Positions 1 to 6,226 of a DNA stretch of 7,971 nt are shown here, piece by piece. Under the pieces are notes generated by a model. That model was given only the letters and a program-made list of their open reading frames with translations. It ran no database searches and was not told where the DNA came from. The stretch's first letter is position 1, and each line of letters starts with the position of its first letter. The DNA is taken from assembly GCA_016177555.1 (NCBI GenBank), contig JACOVB010000511.1, positions 1-7,971 on the forward strand, in the 5' to 3' direction. The position numbers and the translations under genes were made by a program. This stretch comes from Candidatus Rokuibacteriota bacterium (GTDB lineage: Bacteria; Methylomirabilota; Methylomirabilia; Rokubacteriales; CSP1-6).

Positions 1-145
1 CCCGGTCAGGCCCATGCGCACCATCGCGACGTTCATGCGAGCGCTCGGGGCCGCGAAGCGCACATCCGAGGCAAGCGCGAGCGCGAAGCCGCCCCCCGTT
101 GCCGCCCCGTGCACGAGGCAGATGATCGGCTGTGGGCAGCGAGGT
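1..145 (-). pseudogene. Enoyl-CoA hydratase/isomerase (crotonase) internal fragment
   Basis: Reading the minus strand in the frame that starts near 147 gives CPQPIICLVHGAATGGG, then a stretch ending ..MVRMGLTG at the window edge. The HGAATGGGFALALASDVRFAA segment is the crotonase oxyanion-hole region, with the glycine-rich turn followed by ALA.D.R.A, as in enoyl-CoA hydratases and isomerases acting on acyl-CoA thioesters. Only about 45 codons are visible. The 5' part, roughly the first 90-100 residues of a normal crotonase, is absent, because the sequence upstream is the start of a flavin oxidoreductase in another reading frame. The 3' part runs off the window, so it is unknown whether the rest is intact. 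No start codon or ribosome site belongs to this frame. The family call is firm; its status as a broken gene or an assembly artefact is open. Confidence 0.75.
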
Positions 146-278
146 AGTGCTGGCCCACCCACACCGAGTCGAAGCCGAGCTCGCGCATGAGGCGCACCTG
201 CTCCACCGTCTCGCGGAAGGCTGCCGCGGTATGGGTGCCGGGAGCGAACTGCGAGTTGAGCATGATGCCGATCTTCAC
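138..278 (-). pseudogene. LLM-class flavin-dependent oxidoreductase, N-terminal fragment
   Basis: From a GTG at 278 the minus strand reads VKIGIMLNSQFAPG, continues through an arginine/glutamate-rich helix, and reaches GFDSVWVGQHYLA. This is the first beta strand, helix and second strand of the luciferase-like (bacterial luciferase/F420-type) TIM barrel, which normally runs to 300-400 residues. The GTG start is preferred over an upstream ATG at 323 because GAGGAG lies at 290-285, six bases before it, and homology begins at the KIGI strand. After about 47 residues the barrel sequence stops abruptly, and the DNA becomes crotonase sequence in a different frame. The LLM frame runs on without homology to a stop at 33-35. 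The product would be a non-functional stub. This may be an in vivo deletion or a contig mis-join. Confidence 0.75.
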
Positions 279-284
279 GTTGGT

Positions 285-290
285 CTCCTC
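285..290 (-). promoter_or_regulatory. Shine-Dalgarno of the LLM oxidoreductase fragment
   Basis: GAGGAG on the minus strand lies six bases before the GTG at 278. It decides that start over the ATG at 323, whose extra 15 residues (MDKAREARRSSEETN) do not look like part of the barrel. Confidence 0.6.
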
Positions 291-367
291 GGACGAACGG
301 CGCGCCTCCCGCGCCTTGTCCATCGTGCCGTGGATCTGGTGCTCTTGATGGTCATCCGGCGCTCCCT

Positions 368-388
368 CGTGGCGGCAGCGGCGCCACG
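368..388. repeat. Inverted repeat CGTGGCG-N7-CGCCACG in the divergent spacer
   Basis: Perfect 7-bp arms (368-374 and 382-388) are separated by seven bases. They lie in the gene-free spacer 279-561 between the minus-strand oxidoreductase fragment and the plus-strand nuclease. The arms share the GTGGCG/CGCCAC core of the palindrome at 6321-6337, but with a longer gap. It could be an operator or a hairpin. In DNA this GC-rich, a chance occurrence is possible. I see no convincing gene in the rest of the spacer. Confidence 0.35.
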
Positions 389-547
389 TCTGGCTCGACG
401 CATGGGCCCGCGGCGGCCTCCGGGTGACGAGAGCCTAGCGCCCCCCTCTCCGGCGGTCAAGCGGCGCCGCGCGGCCCGCTGGTGTCCTGAAGACATGACA
501 TCGTGAACTCGCCGTCATATCCTGCGGGGCCGGGCCAGGGATGTATC

Positions 548-553
548 TATACT
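548..553 (+). promoter_or_regulatory. -10-like hexamer TATACT before the nuclease gene
   Basis: TATACT ends eight bases before the ATG at 562. With normal -10 to +1 spacing, transcription would start at or within a base or two of the start codon. That implies a leaderless or near-leaderless mRNA, consistent with no Shine-Dalgarno being visible. No good -35 is apparent. The string TATACTGA is repeated before the dus gene. Confidence 0.5.
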
Positions 554-561
554 GAGACACC

Positions 562-1086
562 ATGGCTCATGCGCTCCCGGTCCGGCGCCGCCCGCTCGCC
601 ATCGCCACCCTCAGCGTCCTGCTGCTGGCGGGCGCGCTGTGGCCGGTGGTCGGCACGCCGGAGCCGGCACGCACGCTCGCGGGCACCGTGGTCCGCCTCG
701 TGGACGGCGACACCATCCACGTGCAGGTCAACGGTCACGTCGAGAAGGTCCGCTACATCGGCGTCAATACTCCGGAGATCCACCATCCCAGGAAGGGCGA
801 GGAGCCCGGCGGTCGGGAAGCGCGGGAGGTGAACCGGAGGCTCGTCGAGGGCCGGTCGGTCAGGCTCGAGCCCGACGTGCAGCAGCGCGACCGCTACGGG
901 CGGCTCCTCGCCTACGTCTGGGTCCGTCAGGACGACGGCGGCGAGGTCATGGTCAATGCCGAGCTGGTCCGTCTCGGCTATGCCCAGGTCATGACGATCC
1001 CGCCCAACGTCCGCTACACGAGCACCTTCCTCGCGTTCCAGCGCCAGGCCCGCGACGGGCAGCGCGGGCTGTGGCGCCAGCCGTGA
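562..1086 (+). CDS. Exported thermonuclease-family (SNase-like) protein
   Basis: The protein has 174 residues. An N-terminal positive stretch (RRRP) and a hydrophobic segment at about residues 12-31 form a signal peptide or signal anchor, so the enzyme should act outside the cytoplasm. The rest is one staphylococcal-nuclease OB-fold domain (about 40-172). VRLVDGDTIHV carries D50, equivalent to metal-binding D21 of the Staphylococcus enzyme. VRYIGVNTPE carries R64 and E72, equivalent to catalytic R35 and E43. QRDRYGRLLAYV carries R114, equivalent to R87. The D40 equivalent is N69, a common substitution in bacterial homologues. With the catalytic Arg/Glu/Arg set present, Ca-dependent phosphodiesterase activity on DNA or RNA is likely. 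The start ATG is set by TATACT just upstream and by the signal peptide. It lies 72 bases before the dus gene, which has its own promoter-like element, so it is probably a separate transcript. A role in nucleic-acid scavenging is inference. Confidence 0.9.
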   Translation: MAHALPVRRRPLAIATLSVLLLAGALWPVVGTPEPARTLAGTVVRLVDGDTIHVQVNGHVEKVRYIGVNTPEIHHPRKGEEPGGREAREVNRRLVEGRSVRLEPDVQQRDRYGRLLAYVWVRQDDGGEVMVNAELVRLGYAQVMTIPPNVRYTSTFLAFQRQARDGQRGLWRQP

Positions 1087-1143
1087 CCACCGCCGGGCCG
1101 AGCCTCGATCGGCGCCGGGGCGGACCGGAGACGCGCGCGGGAG

Positions 1144-1149
1144 TATACT
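1144..1149 (+). promoter_or_regulatory. -10-like hexamer TATACT before the dus gene
   Basis: TATACT lies nine bases before the GTG at 1159. No Shine-Dalgarno is visible in the intervening GACACCCCT. Its spacing and flank (TATACTGA..CACC) mirror the element at 548-553. It probably drives dus and possibly the downstream kinase operon. Confidence 0.5.
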
Positions 1150-1158
1150 GACACCCCT

Positions 1159-2163
1159 GTGAAGATCGGCTCCGTCGAGATTCCCTCGGTCACCCGTCTC
1201 GCCCCCATGGCGGGCATCACCAACGCCCCCTTCCGCCTGATCGCCCGGGAATGCGGCAGCGGGCTCACCACCACGGAGGAGATGGACGCCGCCGCGCTGT
1301 CCATGCACACGCCGCACGCCGACGCGATCGCCGCCTACTACCCCGAGGAGCGCCCGCTGGCCATGCAGCTCCTGGGCAAGGATCCGGACATCCTCGCGCG
1401 CGCGGCCGCGCGCCTCCAGCAGCTCGGGGCGGACATCGTGGACCTCAACATGGGCTGCCCCATGCGGCAGATCACCGGCAAGGGCAAGGGAGCCGCCCTC
1501 ATGCGGGATGTGCCGGCCGCGGCGCGCATCCTGCGCGCCCTCCGCCGGGCGATCACCGTGCCGCTCACGATCAAGATCCGCAGCGGCTGGGATGACGGGC
1601 ACCTGAACGCCGTGGAGGTGGCGCGCATGGCCGAGAGCGAGGGTGTGGACGCCATCACCGTGCATCCGCGCACGCGCGCCCAGCGGCACGCGGGCCGGGC
1701 GCCCTGGGCGATCATCGGCGAGGTCGTGGACGCGGTGCGCGTCCCGGTGACGGGCAACGGAGACGTGCGCTCCATGGCCGATGCGCGGCGGATGATGGCC
1801 GAGACCGGCTGCCAGTCCGTCATGATCGGGCGCGGAGCGCTGGGGCGGCCGTGGGTGTTCGGCGAGAGCTTCGAGGCGCTCCCGCCCGAGGCGCAGCGCG
1901 ATTACAAGGCGCGCGTCATCGCTCGCCACTGTGCGCTGATCCGCCAGCACTTCAGCAAGAAGTACGCGCTGGTGCAGATGCAGAAGCATCTGGCGTGGTA
2001 CACGGAGGGGCTCGGTCACGCCAGCGACTGCCGGCGCCTGATCTTCCAGACCCGCGCCGCCGACGAGGCGTGGGAGGTCTTCGAGCGCTACTGGGACGCC
2101 GTCCGTCCCGATCCGGTCGGTCGGCCGGCAGTCCCCGAGGATGCGCCCCTCGCCGCTGGCTGA
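1159..2163 (+). CDS. dusB: tRNA-dihydrouridine synthase, DusB/NifR3 type
   Basis: This FMN enzyme of 334 residues reduces specific uridines in the tRNA D-loop to dihydrouridine with NAD(P)H in the cytoplasm. The N-terminal TIM barrel begins with RLAPMAGITNAPFR (13-26), the family FMN-binding opening. LNMGCP holds the catalytic proton-donor C100, followed by the glycine/lysine-rich loop GKGKGAALM (107-115). TIKIRSGWDD carries flavin-contacting K139, and ITVHPRTRAQ carries H169. GNGDV (199-203) and MIGRGALGRPW (222-232) form the phosphate-binding end of the barrel. The C-terminal helical domain follows (about 245-315). Length and motif order match DusB (about 320 residues). The GTG start directly precedes MKIGSVEIP and is nine bases after a TATACT. 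The gene ends 37 bases before the histidine kinase ATG, so read-through into that operon is likely, although the functions are unrelated. Confidence 0.93.
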   Translation: MKIGSVEIPSVTRLAPMAGITNAPFRLIARECGSGLTTTEEMDAAALSMHTPHADAIAAYYPEERPLAMQLLGKDPDILARAAARLQQLGADIVDLNMGCPMRQITGKGKGAALMRDVPAAARILRALRRAITVPLTIKIRSGWDDGHLNAVEVARMAESEGVDAITVHPRTRAQRHAGRAPWAIIGEVVDAVRVPVTGNGDVRSMADARRMMAETGCQSVMIGRGALGRPWVFGESFEALPPEAQRDYKARVIARHCALIRQHFSKKYALVQMQKHLAWYTEGLGHASDCRRLIFQTRAADEAWEVFERYWDAVRPDPVGRPAVPEDAPLAAG

Positions 2164-2200
2164 CCCCACGCCCCGGACTGCCCGGAATGCTCGAGTAGCC

Positions 2201-3730
2201 ATGCGCATCGGCGTCCGCCAGAAGCTCGTCCTCGTCAGCCTCGTCGTGCTGGTCGGCGTGTCCTTCGGGTTCACCGCGCTCAACCTCACGCTGTCCCGTG
2301 GGTGGGTCGAGGAGGACCTGAAGGAGCGCGCCATCGCGTTCGCCCGGGAGATCGCGGCGACCATCGGCGATCGCCGGGAGTTCGAGAGCACGGAGCTGCT
2401 CGAAGGGCAGATCCACGAGATCCTGACGATCCGGCGGAGCGTCACCCAGCTCGACGTTCTCGCCTTCGGTGCCGACGGGACGCGCGTGGCCGCCGCAAGC
2501 CAGCCAGACAGGCGGCTGCCGTTCACCCGGAAGGATGTCGAGCAGGCCCGGCAGGGCCAGGTGATCTCCCGGCTCGTCGAGGGCGAAGGGGACCGGTACT
2601 GGGAAGTGTTGGCTCCGATCACCCTCGGCGGAGCGGTCGCCGGCGCGGTGGCTGCCAAGTTCTCCCTGGAGCGCGCCGACCACCTCGGGGCGCGAACGCG
2701 CAGGTGGACGCTCCTCCTCACCGCGGCCTCGGTGGTCGTCATGGGGTTGCTCATGAGCCTCGCCGTGTATCAGGTCGTGGACCGGCCGATCCGGACCTTC
2801 CTGGAGGCCATCAGCGCGCTCCGCGGCGGGGCCGCCGACACCCGCGTCCCACTGGACACGACGGACGAGTTCGGAACGCTCGCCCGGCAGTTCAACGAGA
2901 TGATCGCCCGGATCGGCCAGTTCAGCGAGGAGCTGCAGTCCCGGGTGAAGGAGGCCACGGCCGAGGTGGACCAGCGGTACCAGGAGGTCCAGCGGCTCAA
3001 CCGGCTCCTGTTCGAGATGCAGCGCCGTCTCGGTCATGCCGAGCGGCTCGCCGTGTCCGGCCGGATCATGGCAGAGGTGGCTCACGAGGTGGGCACGCCG
3101 CTGCATTCCGTGGCCGGGCACCTGGAGCTGCTGCGGCAGGAGCTCCCGTCCGATCTGCTCACGCTCGACACCCGCCGGCGGCTGGCGGTCATCGAAACCC
3201 AGGTCGCCCGCGTGGCGGAGATCATCACCCAGCTCCTGGACCTCACGCGACGCTCCCCCGGGGAGCCGACCCGCGTCGATCTGGGTCGGCTCGTCAGGGA
3301 GACCATCGAGCTGGTAGGCCCGAGCATGGCCGCCGCGGACGTGACGCTGCACGTGACAATGGAGCCGGATCTGCCCCCGGTTCGCGGGTACGCCACCCAG
3401 CTGGAACAGGTGATCCTCAACCTCCTCACGAATGCCATGGACGCGACGCCCCACGGAGGGCGCGTGGAGATCGCGACGTCCGCTCCCGGAGATCGGGACC
3501 ACGTCGCGATGGAAGTCCGTGACACCGGGCGGGGGATTCCAGCGGCGCTCCGGACGCGGATCTTCGAGCCGTTCTTCTCCACCAAGGAAGCCGGGCGCGG
3601 CACCGGGCTCGGGTTGTTCATCTCGGCGCAGATCGTCCGCGAGCACGGCGGGACCATCGACGTCGCCGGCGCCGAGGAGGGCGGCAGTGTGTTCCGGGTC
3701 GTCTTCCCGATTGCGGAGCCAGCCACGTGA
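2201..3730 (+). CDS. Two-TM sensor histidine kinase, ZraS/NtrB-like, partner of the sigma-54 activator
   Basis: The protein has 509 residues. TM1 is about 9-31 and TM2 about 169-193, enclosing a periplasmic sensor of about 135 residues. That loop looks like a small Cache/PAS-like fold, with no ligand motif I can name. A HAMP segment (about 190-245, PIRTFLEAISALRGG) is followed by a coiled-coil linker (about 245-285). The HisKA box is AEVAHEVGTPLHSV with phospho-acceptor H295. The ATPase domain has an N-box (ILNLLTNAMDATPHGG, N407/N411), a D-box (DTGRGIP, D441), an F-box (IFEPFFSTKE) and GTGLGLF (467-473). All catalytic parts are present. There is no cytoplasmic PAS, as in ZraS-like kinases. 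ATG 2201 is chosen because an in-frame ATG at 2141 would overlap dus and adds only low-complexity sequence. Its stop overlaps the regulator start (GTGA), so the pair is translationally coupled. The signal sensed is unknown; an envelope cue is inferred. Confidence 0.93.
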   Translation: MRIGVRQKLVLVSLVVLVGVSFGFTALNLTLSRGWVEEDLKERAIAFAREIAATIGDRREFESTELLEGQIHEILTIRRSVTQLDVLAFGADGTRVAAASQPDRRLPFTRKDVEQARQGQVISRLVEGEGDRYWEVLAPITLGGAVAGAVAAKFSLERADHLGARTRRWTLLLTAASVVVMGLLMSLAVYQVVDRPIRTFLEAISALRGGAADTRVPLDTTDEFGTLARQFNEMIARIGQFSEELQSRVKEATAEVDQRYQEVQRLNRLLFEMQRRLGHAERLAVSGRIMAEVAHEVGTPLHSVAGHLELLRQELPSDLLTLDTRRRLAVIETQVARVAEIITQLLDLTRRSPGEPTRVDLGRLVRETIELVGPSMAAADVTLHVTMEPDLPPVRGYATQLEQVILNLLTNAMDATPHGGRVEIATSAPGDRDHVAMEVRDTGRGIPAALRTRIFEPFFSTKEAGRGTGLGLFISAQIVREHGGTIDVAGAEEGGSVFRVVFPIAEPAT

Positions 3731-5094
3731 CGGCCCCGGCCACGCTCCTCATCGCCGACGACGATCCGGTGGCCCTGGATCTCCTCGCCGAGGTGCTGAC
3801 GCGCGAAGGCTATCGGGTTCGCTCAGCCGCCAACGGAGAGGAGTGCCTTCACGTGGCCGAGGCGGAGCCCGTGGACCTCGCCATCGTGGACCTCCGCATG
3901 CCGGGGCTGGACGGTTTGCAGGTGATCCAGCGGCTCGCGGCCATCCAGCCGGGAGTGCCGGTGCTCGTGCTCACGGCCTTTGTGACCATTGACACGGCCA
4001 TCGAGGCCATTCGGGCCGGCGCCTACGATTATCTGTCCAAGCCCTTCCGGATGGAGGAGATCAAGGTCGTCGTCCGGCGCGCTCTCGAGGCCCGCCGGCT
4101 GGCCAGTGAGAACCGGCAGTATCGCCGGGAGCTCGAGGGCCTGTACAACGTGCGGAACCTCCTGGGGCAATCGCCCCAGATGGTGGAGGTCTACAAGCTC
4201 GTGGCCCGGGTCTCCGGCCTCGACACCACGGTGCTCATCCAGGGCGAGACCGGGACCGGCAAGGAGCTGGCGGCCCGGGCCATCCACTACGCCAGCCCCA
4301 GGGCCGGGCGACCCCTCGTGGTCGTGGACTGCACGGCGCTCCCGGAGGGGCTCTTCGAGTCTGAGCTGTTCGGCCACGAGCGCGGGGCGTTCACGGGAGC
4401 GGTCTCGACCCGGCGCGGCCTCCTTGAGACATCCGATGGCGGCACCTGTTTCCTCGATGAGATCGGGGACCTCTCCCCCACCCTGCAGGCGAAGCTCCTG
4501 CGGGTACTCCAGGAGCGCGCCATACGGCGGGTGGGCGGCAACGAGGTCTTGCCGGTGAACGTGCGGATCATTGCCGCGACCAACCGGGATCTCGGCACGC
4601 GCGTCGCCGAGGGAGCCTTCCGCGAGGATCTCTACTACCGTCTGAACGTGGTGACCATTGTCCTCCCTCCGCTGCGGGAGCGGTCCCAGGATATCCCGCT
4701 GCTCGCCCAGCACTTCCTCGAGGAGTACGCGCGCGCCGCAGACAAGCCCACCCGGGGGTTTGCGCAAGAGACCCTCGCGGTGCTGTCCGGGTACCACTGG
4801 CCGGGCAACGTGCGCGAGCTGGAGCATGCCGTCGAGCGAGCCGTGGCGCTGTCGTCGTCGGAAGTGCTCGTGCCCGAGGATCTCCCGGACCTGCTGCGTC
4901 GAGGGCCAGAAGGCAACCTCCGCCTTCCCACGGCCACAATGACGCTCGACCAGGTCAAGCAGTGGTACGTTGCGAAGGTGCTCGAGGAGGCGGGGGGGAA
5001 CAAGGTCCGCGCCGCCGAGATCCTCGGCATCGACCGGGGCACGCTCTACAGGCTCCTCAGGCGGCAGACAAGCGAGGGGGACCCGGACGAATGA
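3727..5094 (+). CDS. NtrC-family sigma-54-dependent response regulator (REC-AAA+-Fis HTH)
   Basis: The protein has 455 residues in three domains. The receiver domain (about 5-120) has acidic D11-D13, phospho-acceptor D55 (IVDLRMPG), T83 and K105 (SKPF). The AAA+ domain (about 140-385) has Walker A GETGTGKE with K179, the sigma-54-contacting GAFTGA loop at 220-225, Walker B FLDEIG with D244/E245, the ATNRDL sensor segment, and WPGNVRELEHAVERA. A C-terminal Fis-type helix-turn-helix (about 405-447) contains NKVRAAEILGIDRGTLYRLLRR. An intact GAFTGA means it should remodel sigma-54 RNA polymerase from an enhancer after phosphorylation by the upstream kinase. It starts at a GTG overlapping the kinase stop by four bases, and its own stop overlaps the lipoprotein start (ATGA). 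Likely targets are the sigma-54 promoter at 6211-6226 and the palindrome at 6321-6337, downstream of this operon. Closest functional types are ZraR and NtrC-like activators; the exact orthology is not established. Confidence 0.95.
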   Translation: MTAPATLLIADDDPVALDLLAEVLTREGYRVRSAANGEECLHVAEAEPVDLAIVDLRMPGLDGLQVIQRLAAIQPGVPVLVLTAFVTIDTAIEAIRAGAYDYLSKPFRMEEIKVVVRRALEARRLASENRQYRRELEGLYNVRNLLGQSPQMVEVYKLVARVSGLDTTVLIQGETGTGKELAARAIHYASPRAGRPLVVVDCTALPEGLFESELFGHERGAFTGAVSTRRGLLETSDGGTCFLDEIGDLSPTLQAKLLRVLQERAIRRVGGNEVLPVNVRIIAATNRDLGTRVAEGAFREDLYYRLNVVTIVLPPLRERSQDIPLLAQHFLEEYARAADKPTRGFAQETLAVLSGYHWPGNVRELEHAVERAVALSSSEVLVPEDLPDLLRRGPEGNLRLPTATMTLDQVKQWYVAKVLEEAGGNKVRAAEILGIDRGTLYRLLRRQTSEGDPDE

Positions 5095-5822
5095 GCCGGG
5101 CCGTGCTCTGTCTCGCGCTGGGTCTGCTGATCTCCGGCTGCGCGTCCGCGCCGTCAGATGGGGAGCGCGGAGAAATCATCCGGCGCATCCTCCCGTCCAC
5201 GGTGCAGCTTCGCGCGGAGCGCCAGGGCGGCGCGCGCCGGGCCGCCTCGGGGGTCGTGCTGGCTTCGGACCCCGCGTCAGGCCGTTCCTGGATCATCACG
5301 ACACGCCACTTCCTGGATCCGCCCGGGGCTCAGGAGGTGTACGTCAGCAGCCCCGGGCGAAAGGGGCGTACGAAGGCCGTGGTGGCCGCCGTGAGCCCGG
5401 ACCTGGATCTGGCGGTGATCGAGGTGGACGGACTCAGCCTCCCACCCGTGAGATTCAAGGAGGTTGCCCGCCTCGGGGACGAGGTGTGGGTCGTCGCCTT
5501 TCCCTGGGGACGCCGGCTCACCGTGGTCTCCGGCGTGGTCAGTCAGCTCGTATCCCGTGAGGACGAGGTCCCCGTCGAGGGGACGGTGAGGATGGTCGAC
5601 GCCTCCGTGAGCTACGGGGCGAGCGGGGGCGGGGTATTCGACGCCGAGAGCGGCGCGCTCATCGGCATCGTGGAGGGCTACCGCACGGCCAACGTCTCTC
5701 TCCCCGAGGCTCCCTCGCGGGTCGTGCCGGTGCCGGTCCCGGGGGAGACCACCGTCATCGCGGCCCGGACCATTCTTCGCTTCCTGACCGCTTCGGGGCT
5801 CGAGGCGATCGTGCCCAGATGA
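5091..5822 (+). CDS. Trypsin-like serine protease lipoprotein
   Basis: The protein has 243 residues. MSRAVLCLALGLLISGC is a lipoprotein signal with lipobox ISGC. Cleavage is before C17, and the next residues ASAP lack an inner-membrane-retention Asp, so outer-membrane attachment is likely. The domain is a short chymotrypsin-fold (S1C/DegP-like) protease. IITTRHFL supplies H73, SPDLDLAVIEVDG supplies D106, and YGASGGGVFD supplies S178, so the whole triad is present and GASGGG replaces the common GNSGGP. There is no PDZ domain, unlike DegP, so substrate choice must come from the domain itself or a partner. The ATG overlaps the regulator stop by four bases (ATGA), so it is co-translated with the two-component pair. 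An in-frame ATG at 4962 is only read-through of the regulator's HTH region. Candidate roles are envelope protein quality control or signal processing for the kinase. Both are inference; the protease fold is clear. Confidence 0.88.
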   Translation: MSRAVLCLALGLLISGCASAPSDGERGEIIRRILPSTVQLRAERQGGARRAASGVVLASDPASGRSWIITTRHFLDPPGAQEVYVSSPGRKGRTKAVVAAVSPDLDLAVIEVDGLSLPPVRFKEVARLGDEVWVVAFPWGRRLTVVSGVVSQLVSREDEVPVEGTVRMVDASVSYGASGGGVFDAESGALIGIVEGYRTANVSLPEAPSRVVPVPVPGETTVIAARTILRFLTASGLEAIVPR

Positions 5823-5825
5823 ATC

Positions 5826-5859
5826 CCGGCGGGCAGACCGAACATGGCCTGCCCGCCGG
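5826..5859. terminator. Strong hairpin between convergent genes, probable bidirectional terminator
   Basis: CCGGCGGGCAG (5826-5836) and CTGCCCGCCGG (5849-5859) form an 11-bp perfect stem with a 12-base loop. The hairpin starts four bases after the protease stop and ends 18 bases before the DUF1344-like stop. No T-run follows on either strand, so it is not a textbook intrinsic terminator, but its position between converging genes fits transcript termination or 3'-end protection for both. Confidence 0.6.
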
Positions 5860-5877
5860 CCCCGGCCGTCTGCGTGG

Positions 5878-6141
5878 TTACTCGGAGATCTGGATTTCCG
5901 TCACGACCTTCTGCCCGTCGCGCTCCTCGTAGGAGGCCTTCACCGAGGCGCCTTCCTTCAGCCCCTCGGCCGGGAGCCCCTCGGCCAGCCGGAGCTGGGT
6001 GCCGTCCTCGAGGACGAACATGCGCTCCGAGGCGTCGACCTTCTGGATCTTCCCGGAGATCTCCTCGGCCGCGGCGATGCCGACCCCGAGCCCCAGCAGC
6101 ACAGCCAGCGCCAACCCCATCACGTTCTTCATGCTCTTCAT
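5878..6141 (-). CDS. Small exported DUF1344-like protein under a sigma-54 promoter
   Basis: The protein has 87 residues. A Sec signal peptide (MKSMKNVMGLALAVLLGLG, cleaved about AAA|EE after residue 25) leaves a mature periplasmic domain of about 62 residues. That domain is a compact beta-rich module: SGKIQKVDASERMFVLEDG, then LRLAEGL, LKEGASVKASYEERDGQ and VVTEIQI. The pattern G.I..VD....F.L.DGT....EGL...GLK.G..V...YEE.DG is what I recognise as DUF1344, a family of small secreted proteins of unknown function. The start is supported by AAGGAGGA on the minus strand (6156-6149), eight bases before the ATG. The gene converges with the protease operon and has its own predicted sigma-54 promoter at 6226-6211, with a leader of about 59 bases. 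It is the most likely output of the adjacent kinase-activator pair. A binding, chaperone or metal role in the periplasm is speculation. Confidence 0.85.
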   Translation of the reverse strand: MKSMKNVMGLALAVLLGLGVGIAAAEEISGKIQKVDASERMFVLEDGTQLRLAEGLPAEGLKEGASVKASYEERDGQKVVTEIQISE

Positions 6142-6148
6142 GCGAACT

Positions 6149-6156
6149 TCCTCCTT
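6149..6156 (-). promoter_or_regulatory. Shine-Dalgarno of the DUF1344-like gene
   Basis: AAGGAGGA on the minus strand lies eight bases before the ATG at 6141. It is the strongest ribosome site in the window and selects the first Met over the Met three codons later. Confidence 0.8.
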
Positions 6157-6183
6157 GCTCTGCGGTGTGTGTGTGAACTGCCA

Positions 6184-6199
6184 TCGACGTCACAGTCGA
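6184..6199. repeat. Short inverted repeat at the predicted sigma-54 transcript start
   Basis: TCGAC (6184-6188) and GTCGA (6195-6199) have a six-base spacer. If transcription starts near 6200 on the minus strand, this would be a 5-bp hairpin at the extreme 5' end of the mRNA. It could stabilise the transcript or act as an operator. The arms are short, so chance is possible. Confidence 0.3.
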
Positions 6200-6210
6200 C
6201 CGCTATCCAG

Positions 6211-6226
6211 AGCAAGCGAGGTGCCA
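6211..6226 (-). promoter_or_regulatory. Sigma-54 (-24/-12) promoter for the DUF1344-like gene
   Basis: On the minus strand, TGGCAC (6226-6221), five bases, then TTGCT (6215-6211). This matches the RpoN consensus TGGCAC-G-N4-TTGC[A/T] at every position except the G after TGGCAC. The invariant GG and GC are separated by exactly ten bases. The -12 C is at 6212, placing +1 near 6200, which gives a leader of about 59 bases containing a good Shine-Dalgarno. The neighbouring operon encodes a GAFTGA-bearing activator, which such a promoter requires. Confidence 0.75.

Noticed and set aside
1072..1079. TGGCGCCA palindrome resembling the activator-site core
   Set aside because: It lies within the last codons of the nuclease gene, lacks the 3-base centre and flanking TG/CA of the 6321 dyad, and is expected by chance in GC-rich DNA.
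1087..1143. Possible terminator hairpin after the nuclease gene
   Set aside because: Only a broken, short stem (CCGA/TCGG with mismatched flanks) can be drawn and there is no T-run. Not strong enough to call.
2141..2200. Upstream in-frame ATG for the histidine kinase
   Set aside because: It would overlap the dus gene and add 20 residues before the positive-then-hydrophobic TM1 start. ATG 2201 gives a normal N terminus.
547..2754. 735-codon minus-strand open frame
   Set aside because: It lies antisense to the nuclease, dus and kinase genes, which all have full family motifs. The translation is low-complexity Arg/Pro/His-rich, a product of high GC.
1952..3646. 564-codon minus-strand open frame
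   Set aside because: Antisense to the histidine kinase. It has no recognisable motif and an Arg/Pro/Asp-rich shadow composition.
4593..4607. GGCACG...TCGC resembling a sigma-54 promoter
   Set aside because: It lies inside the AAA+ coding sequence, has TCGC instead of TTGC, and has no gene start at a suitable distance.
4962..5090. Upstream in-frame ATG for the lipoprotein protease
   Set aside because: The extra 43 residues are an off-frame reading of the regulator's HTH and would bury the lipoprotein signal. ATG 5091 with the ATGA overlap is the natural start.
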